This document shows, piece after piece, positions 37,712 to 40,458 of a DNA stretch of 40,458 bases (position 1 is its first letter; every line of letters starts with the position of its first letter). Below the pieces are notes generated by a model. It worked only from the letters and a program-made list of their open reading frames with translations, was not told the DNA's origin and searched no databases. The position numbers and the translations under genes were made by a program. Location of the stretch: positions 1 through 40,458 of the forward strand of contig JADGHQ010000018.1 in the NCBI GenBank assembly GCA_019683805.1, given 5' to 3'. This stretch comes from Thermoleophilaceae bacterium (GTDB lineage Bacteria; Actinomycetota; Thermoleophilia; Solirubrobacterales; Thermoleophilaceae).

Positions 37712-37978
37712 TGGGGACAGTTCTACGAACAGTTCGCAAAAGTCCACGAAAGGCCTGCAAATGCGGGCCTTTCGCGCGCAAGGCAACGGGTTCTCGCGAC
37801 GCGGCGGAGAAGGGCTCCCACACACCGGCGGCGAAAGCCCTGCAAATCGCGGAAAGCGCTGACGCGACCCGCTCGCGCACAGCCCACGCCGAGTTCCCAG
37901 CCAGGCGCCCTGCACCGCCCGGCCAGATCGGGCGCCCGGCGCTCAAAGGAGCGTCACCACGGACCCGATATAGTCGTC
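37712..37978. other. Intergenic stretch with no recognised gene
   Basis: Between tRNA-Thr and the MerR-type gene lie 375 bp without a convincing coding region. Apart from the hairpin at 37747-37774, it has short dyads (GTTC-TAC-GAAC at 37720-37730, overlapping GAAC-A-GTTC at 37727-37735) and a second, partial GCCCTGCAAATCGCG echo near 37838 of the loop region. The open frames on both strands have no family features, and those crossing the tRNA are antisense artefacts. Confidence 0.5.
37747..37774 (+). terminator. 12-bp hairpin downstream of tRNA-Thr
   Basis: CGAAAGGCCTGC (37747-37758) pairs with GCGGGCCTTTCG (37763-37774), all twelve positions with one T-G wobble, around the loop AAAT. It lies 35 bp after the tRNA and probably ends its transcript, though no T-run follows beyond TTT inside the arm. 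Confidence 0.6.
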
Positions 37979-38041
37979 GAAACCGTCTTTTCCGTCGGAA
38001 ACGTCAGAAACGTTGTTTCCGGCGATCAGAGCGGGTACGCT
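37979..38041 (+). promoter_or_regulatory. Promoter and GAAAC half-site cluster of the MerR-type gene
   Basis: GAAAC occurs at 37979-37983, 37998-38002 and 38007-38011, and its complement GTTTC at 38015-38019; GGAAAC (37997-38002) and GTTTCC (38015-38020) form an inverted pair. TTGTTT (38013-38018) and TACGCT (38036-38041) are spaced 17 bp like -35 and -10 elements. The half-sites therefore cover the -35 side, a plausible operator for the HTH protein encoded 46 bp downstream (inference). Confidence 0.55.
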
Positions 38042-38086
38042 GAAGTTGCCATCGCGTTGGCATCCATCCGAAGGGAGACGACCCAG

Positions 38087-38458
38087 ATGCTCAAGAGCAG
38101 CGACCTCGCCAAGGAGCTCCACATCTCGGAGGGGACCGTCCGCGCCTACGCCCGCGACGGGTTGATCCCGTTCGTCGAGACGCCCGGCGGTCACCGTCGC
38201 TACGTGCTCGAGGATGTCCGCGCCGCGCTGGAGATGGCCAAGAGCCATTCGCTCGAGCCGCTCGAAGAGGGCGATCAGACCCCGCGCCTGGATGAGCAGA
38301 CGCCGGCGGCGCCGCTGCGCCGTGGCCGCAGCCGTCGCCGCGGCATCACCCGCGCGGCGATCGCCGAGGCGCGCGCAGCGCAGAGCGAGACGCTGGCTCC
38401 GATCCCCTTCATCGGCGTGAAGGGCTCCAGCCGCTTCGTCGTTGGGCAGGGCGTCTAG
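38087..38458 (+). CDS. MerR-type HTH DNA-binding protein
   Basis: A 123-residue protein. Residues 1-52 are a MerR/BldC-like winged HTH: LKSSDLAKELHISEGTVRAY, RDGLIPFVETPGGHRRYVLE. There is no dimerisation coiled coil of classical MerR proteins; instead follows an acidic linker, a basic stretch (PLRRGRSRRRGITRAAIAEA) and a hydrophobic C-terminal patch (LAPIPFIGVKGSSRFVVGQG). The ATG at 38087 has GGGAG nine bases upstream; longer starts would lie over the promoter. It is followed 11 bp later by the SQDCDL gene, so both form one transcript. It could regulate that unit or act like an excisionase-type adaptor. Confidence 0.85.
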   Translation: MLKSSDLAKELHISEGTVRAYARDGLIPFVETPGGHRRYVLEDVRAALEMAKSHSLEPLEEGDQTPRLDEQTPAAPLRRGRSRRRGITRAAIAEARAAQSETLAPIPFIGVKGSSRFVVGQGV

Positions 38459-38469
38459 GAGCGGCCGGC

Positions 38470-39348
38470 GTGGAGCTCTCACACGAGCTGGACCCCCACG
38501 AGCTCAAGGCGCTCGTCAAGCAACTCCATCAAGGCGACGTGCTCGATGTCGCTAAGTCCGTGCGCTTGTACTCGCCGGATGCGCCCTCCTACCCCAACGA
38601 GGTCGCGGGCGTCCCCCACGACGAACCGGTCATGACGATGGAGACCCGGCTGCCCAGCGGCCTGTCCGTCATCGTCTCGCAGGATTGCGACCTGCGGCGC
38701 ATGCCCCATCTCGAGCCCTACGTCGTCGTCGCGCCGCTCACCGAGGTCGATGAGATCACCTACCGCGAAGCGGCCGACAACATGAGTACGCGCTTCTTCG
38801 CGTATCCCCCGATCGAGGGCCACGAGGACAAGCACAACCTCGTCGTCGACATGCGGGTCGTGTCCAGCCTGGAGAAGACCGCGCTGCTGTCCTCGCACAT
38901 CGAGCTGATTCCCTGCCCCCTCAGCGGCCCCAGGCGCGAGGACCTCCTGAACTTCCTCGGCGACCGCTTCGGCCGCAAACCCTTCCCCGACGAGATCGAG
39001 CGCCAGGTGATCCGGCCGATCGAGAGCGCTCTCAAACGTGTGCGCCAGCGCGAGGGCTTCGCCGGCGTCTTCTCGTCGGTCGTATTCGTCGGGCTGCGCT
39101 GGTCGCCCGGCAAGAGCTACTGCAGCCTCATGCTGCTGCTCGACCCCAAGCTCCGCGAGCGCCACAAGGTCGCCGACGACGACGTCGAAGCGGTCAAGGC
39201 CCGCCTGCAGAAGGCGCTCAACCACTTCACCCGCAACGGCGACTACTCGGTCATCCCGAACCTGCACGACGTGACCAAGGTCCAGGCCACCGTCGTCCTC
39301 TCGCACGACGAGATCCCCTTCGAGGTCGAGCAGCTCGAGCTCGACTGA
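38470..39348 (+). CDS. Unknown protein with SQDCDL motif
   Basis: A 292-residue soluble protein that I cannot assign to a named family. After an acidic N-terminus (MELSHELDPHELKALVKQLH) comes a beta-rich part with VIVSQDCDLRRM (S70-L75), then YVVVAPLTEVDEITYREAAD, a region with FFAYPPIEGHEDKHNLVVDM, and a helical C-terminal half (EIERQVIRPIESALKRVRQR, then KARLQKALNHF). The Cys/Asp of SQDCDL together with His residues in EGHEDKH could form an active or metal site. Codon choice has visibly more A/T-containing codons than neighbours, hinting at a different history. The GTG start at 38470 has AGGAGC upstream, 11 bp after the MerR-type gene. Confidence 0.8.
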   Translation: MELSHELDPHELKALVKQLHQGDVLDVAKSVRLYSPDAPSYPNEVAGVPHDEPVMTMETRLPSGLSVIVSQDCDLRRMPHLEPYVVVAPLTEVDEITYREAADNMSTRFFAYPPIEGHEDKHNLVVDMRVVSSLEKTALLSSHIELIPCPLSGPRREDLLNFLGDRFGRKPFPDEIERQVIRPIESALKRVRQREGFAGVFSSVVFVGLRWSPGKSYCSLMLLLDPKLRERHKVADDDVEAVKARLQKALNHFTRNGDYSVIPNLHDVTKVQATVVLSHDEIPFEVEQLELD

Positions 39349-39458
39349 CGCCGTGACCTAGCCTCACGCCGAAGCGGTGTGCGCGAACGGCGTACCTGCG
39401 ACGCGAGCGGGCTGGAGACATGTACGTACCTTTCCCGATGGACCAGGCTTTTGTCGCC
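39349..39458. other. Intergenic stretch upstream of the LuxR-type gene
   Basis: The gap 39349-39652 holds no long gene. This first part has ACATGTACGTAC (39418-39429) and short imperfect dyads but nothing I can name; the palindrome and small reading frame further on are listed separately. Confidence 0.4.
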
Positions 39459-39482
39459 GCGCGAACACCCGGGCGTTCGCGC
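39459..39482. repeat. 24-bp near-perfect palindrome
   Basis: GCGCGAACACCC (39459-39470) is followed by GGGCGTTCGCGC (39471-39482): a dyad of 24 bp with one mismatched pair and no loop. It lies 111 bp after the SQDCDL gene. It could be a terminator stem or a protein-binding site controlling the downstream genes. Confidence 0.5.
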
Positions 39483-39510
39483 CGCCGATGGGGCGAGTCG
39501 GGAGGAGCCA

Positions 39511-39579
39511 ATGGGCCTTCTGATCGTTTGCCCAGGCGCCGCAGTGAGCAGAAGCCGACCCTATGGTAAACAGTCTTGA
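39511..39579 (+). CDS. Possible 22-residue leader peptide or small protein
   Basis: A short frame, MGLLIVCPGAAVSRSRPYGK plus two residues, preceded by GGAGG five bases before its ATG, a better ribosome site than most genes here. The first half is hydrophobic, the second basic. It ends 73 bp before the LuxR-type ATG, and a candidate -35 (TTGACT at 39576-39581) overlaps its end. Coding potential cannot be judged from 22 codons. Confidence 0.35.
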   Translation: MGLLIVCPGAAVSRSRPYGKQS

Positions 39580-39652
39580 CTCCAAGGGCCGGGTGTGGTT
39601 CGCTACGCCTCGCAAGTTTTGGCCCCGGCGACGAGGGAGGGACGACGTCGAG

Positions 39653-40315
39653 ATGCCACAAGCTCGGAAGGCCAACGATACCCACAGCGGCCACCTCTCC
39701 GAGCGGCCGCCACGGTCGGAGCCGTCGGTGCGCCGCGTGCTCGTCTGCCACCGTGACGAGCTGACGGCCGACGGCCTCGCCCGGCGCGTCGAGCTCGAGG
39801 TCGGCGCGCAGGCGCGCACGGCCGTCTCGCTTGCCGACGCGGTAGCGGCGGTGGCTACGGCTGCGCCCCAGGTGGTCGTCTGCTCCGAGCGGCTCGGGGA
39901 GGGAGCCGAGGTGGCCGAGGTGGCTGCGCGCCTGCGCGCGGCGGGCAGCGCGGCGCCGCTGCTCGTGGTGGCCGACAGCCCAGCGGCGGTCGCCGCGGCG
40001 CACGAGGCGGGCGCGAGCGGGTTCCTCACGCTGGAGAGGGCGCCGCGGGAGCTGGCCGCGATGGTGAGGGCGCTCGCAGCGGGCCGGAGCATGCTCCCCG
40101 ACCCGTCGCAGGACGGGGCGAGCGCGCAGCTCACCGCCCGCGAGTTCGAGGTGTTGCGCGCCTTCCACCGCGGGCTCGCCGACAAGCAGGTCGCGCTCGA
40201 GCTGGGGATCGCGGTCTCGACCGTGAAGACGCACGCCAGGTCGCTCTACCAGAAGCTGGACGCGCACTCCCGCACCTCCGCCTTGTACAACGCCCGCCAA
40301 GCGGGCCTGCTCTGA
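39653..40315 (+). CDS. LuxR-type regulator with degenerate receiver domain
   Basis: A 220-residue protein laid out like a NarL/FixJ response regulator. The C-terminal HTH is intact (LTAREFEVLRAFHRGLADKQ, VALELGIAVSTVKTHARSLY). The receiver-like part (about 26-135) has lost its key residues: the phospho-acceptor Asp position reads VVVCSERL with Ser78, and the conserved Lys after strand 5 is missing (GASGFLTLERAP). It is probably phosphorylation-independent. The ATG at 39653 is chosen because GGAGG lies 12 nt upstream, and TTGACT (39576) with TTCGCT (39599) make a promoter that would otherwise sit inside the gene; ATG at 39563 is the alternative. No sensor kinase is adjacent. Confidence 0.9.
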   Translation: MPQARKANDTHSGHLSERPPRSEPSVRRVLVCHRDELTADGLARRVELEVGAQARTAVSLADAVAAVATAAPQVVVCSERLGEGAEVAEVAARLRAAGSAAPLLVVADSPAAVAAAHEAGASGFLTLERAPRELAAMVRALAAGRSMLPDPSQDGASAQLTAREFEVLRAFHRGLADKQVALELGIAVSTVKTHARSLYQKLDAHSRTSALYNARQAGLL

Positions 40316-40337
40316 GCGGGGGCAGATCGAGCGGCCG

Positions 40338-40355
40338 CTGGCCGCACACGGCCAG
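40338..40355 (+). terminator. Hairpin after the LuxR-type gene
   Basis: CTGGCC (40338-40343) and GGCCAG (40350-40355) form a 6-bp stem with a 6-nt loop, 23 bp after the stop. No T-run follows. Confidence 0.4.
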
Positions 40356-40379
40356 ATCCGCCGCTGACAAAGAGCGAGG

Positions 40380-40458
<79 letters not shown>

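Noticed and set aside
37650-37946. Minus-strand frame ending EPPTHALQERRSTS, and a second one ending similarly across the tRNA
   Set aside because: This peptide is the known antisense translation of tRNA genes and is a frequent false annotation.
37639-39600. Integrative element with direct att repeats at the tRNA
   Set aside because: No integrase gene and no second copy of the tRNA 3' end were found in the window.

Overview
The window is about 40 kb of very GC-rich DNA (roughly 70% or more by eye), densely coded, with many 4-bp ATGA-type gene overlaps, frequent GTG starts and several genes whose -10-like hexamer lies 6-10 nt before the start codon (leaderless style). The gene content points to a high-GC Gram-positive actinobacterium: PspA with PspAA, PspAB and HtpX, a lysA-hom-thrC-thrB operon, a c-di-AMP riboswitch in front of a secreted M23 endopeptidase, paired acyl-CoA dehydrogenases, and a 3Fe-4S ferredoxin of the P450-partner type. 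The style suggests the Thermoleophilia/Solirubrobacterales side of the phylum, but that is an inference from memory. The last 78 bases (G30 followed by A/T-free sequence) look like a sequencing artefact at a contig end.

Layout. 1-4 kb: 3' part of an amidase, then a cytochrome P450-TetR pair behind a tandem ATAC-N6-GTAT operator, and a small four-helix membrane protein. 4.1-8.5 kb (minus strand): the lysine/threonine operon lysA-hom-thrC-thrB, with a probable CTG start for thrC. 8.5-10.8 kb: lgt, the M23 endopeptidase and its c-di-AMP riboswitch. 10.8-17 kb: an envelope-stress region with htpX-pspAB on one side and pspA-pspAA on the other, separated by a membrane protein, a TetR repressor and a two-gene ABC exporter. 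16.9-22 kb: a thioesterase, a glutaredoxin-like protein, then gntR-pdhA-pdhB-pdhC as one overlapping operon behind a perfect palindrome. 22-24.5 kb (minus): CtaG-like membrane protein, ferredoxin and acyl-CoA dehydrogenase.

24.5-30.6 kb is a lipid-catabolism block: a putative cell-wall-binding lipoprotein, a small unknown protein, two adjacent acyl-CoA dehydrogenases (apparently catalytic and non-catalytic subunits), a thiolase and a divergent 3-hydroxyacyl-CoA dehydrogenase. A common operator (GACT-GRCG-AGTC) sits in two of its divergent promoter regions, so a local beta-oxidation regulon is likely; its regulator is not in the window. 30.6-37.6 kb holds a CorC/HlyC-type CBS membrane protein, a pterin dehydratase whose start lies 10 bp from that of a divergent BtuF-like protein, a zinc-finger rhomboid protease, an ECF sigma factor with a small membrane partner, and a PlsC-GpsA fusion protein.

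37.6-40.3 kb is the most accessory-looking part: tRNA-Thr(TGT), a strong hairpin, a cluster of GAAAC half-sites with a promoter, a MerR-type HTH gene, and 11 bp later a gene of unknown function with an SQDCDL motif. A LuxR-type regulator with a degenerate receiver follows. I see no CRISPR array, insertion sequence, phage gene or recognised defence system; the MerR/SQDCDL pair is the best candidate for something undescribed.
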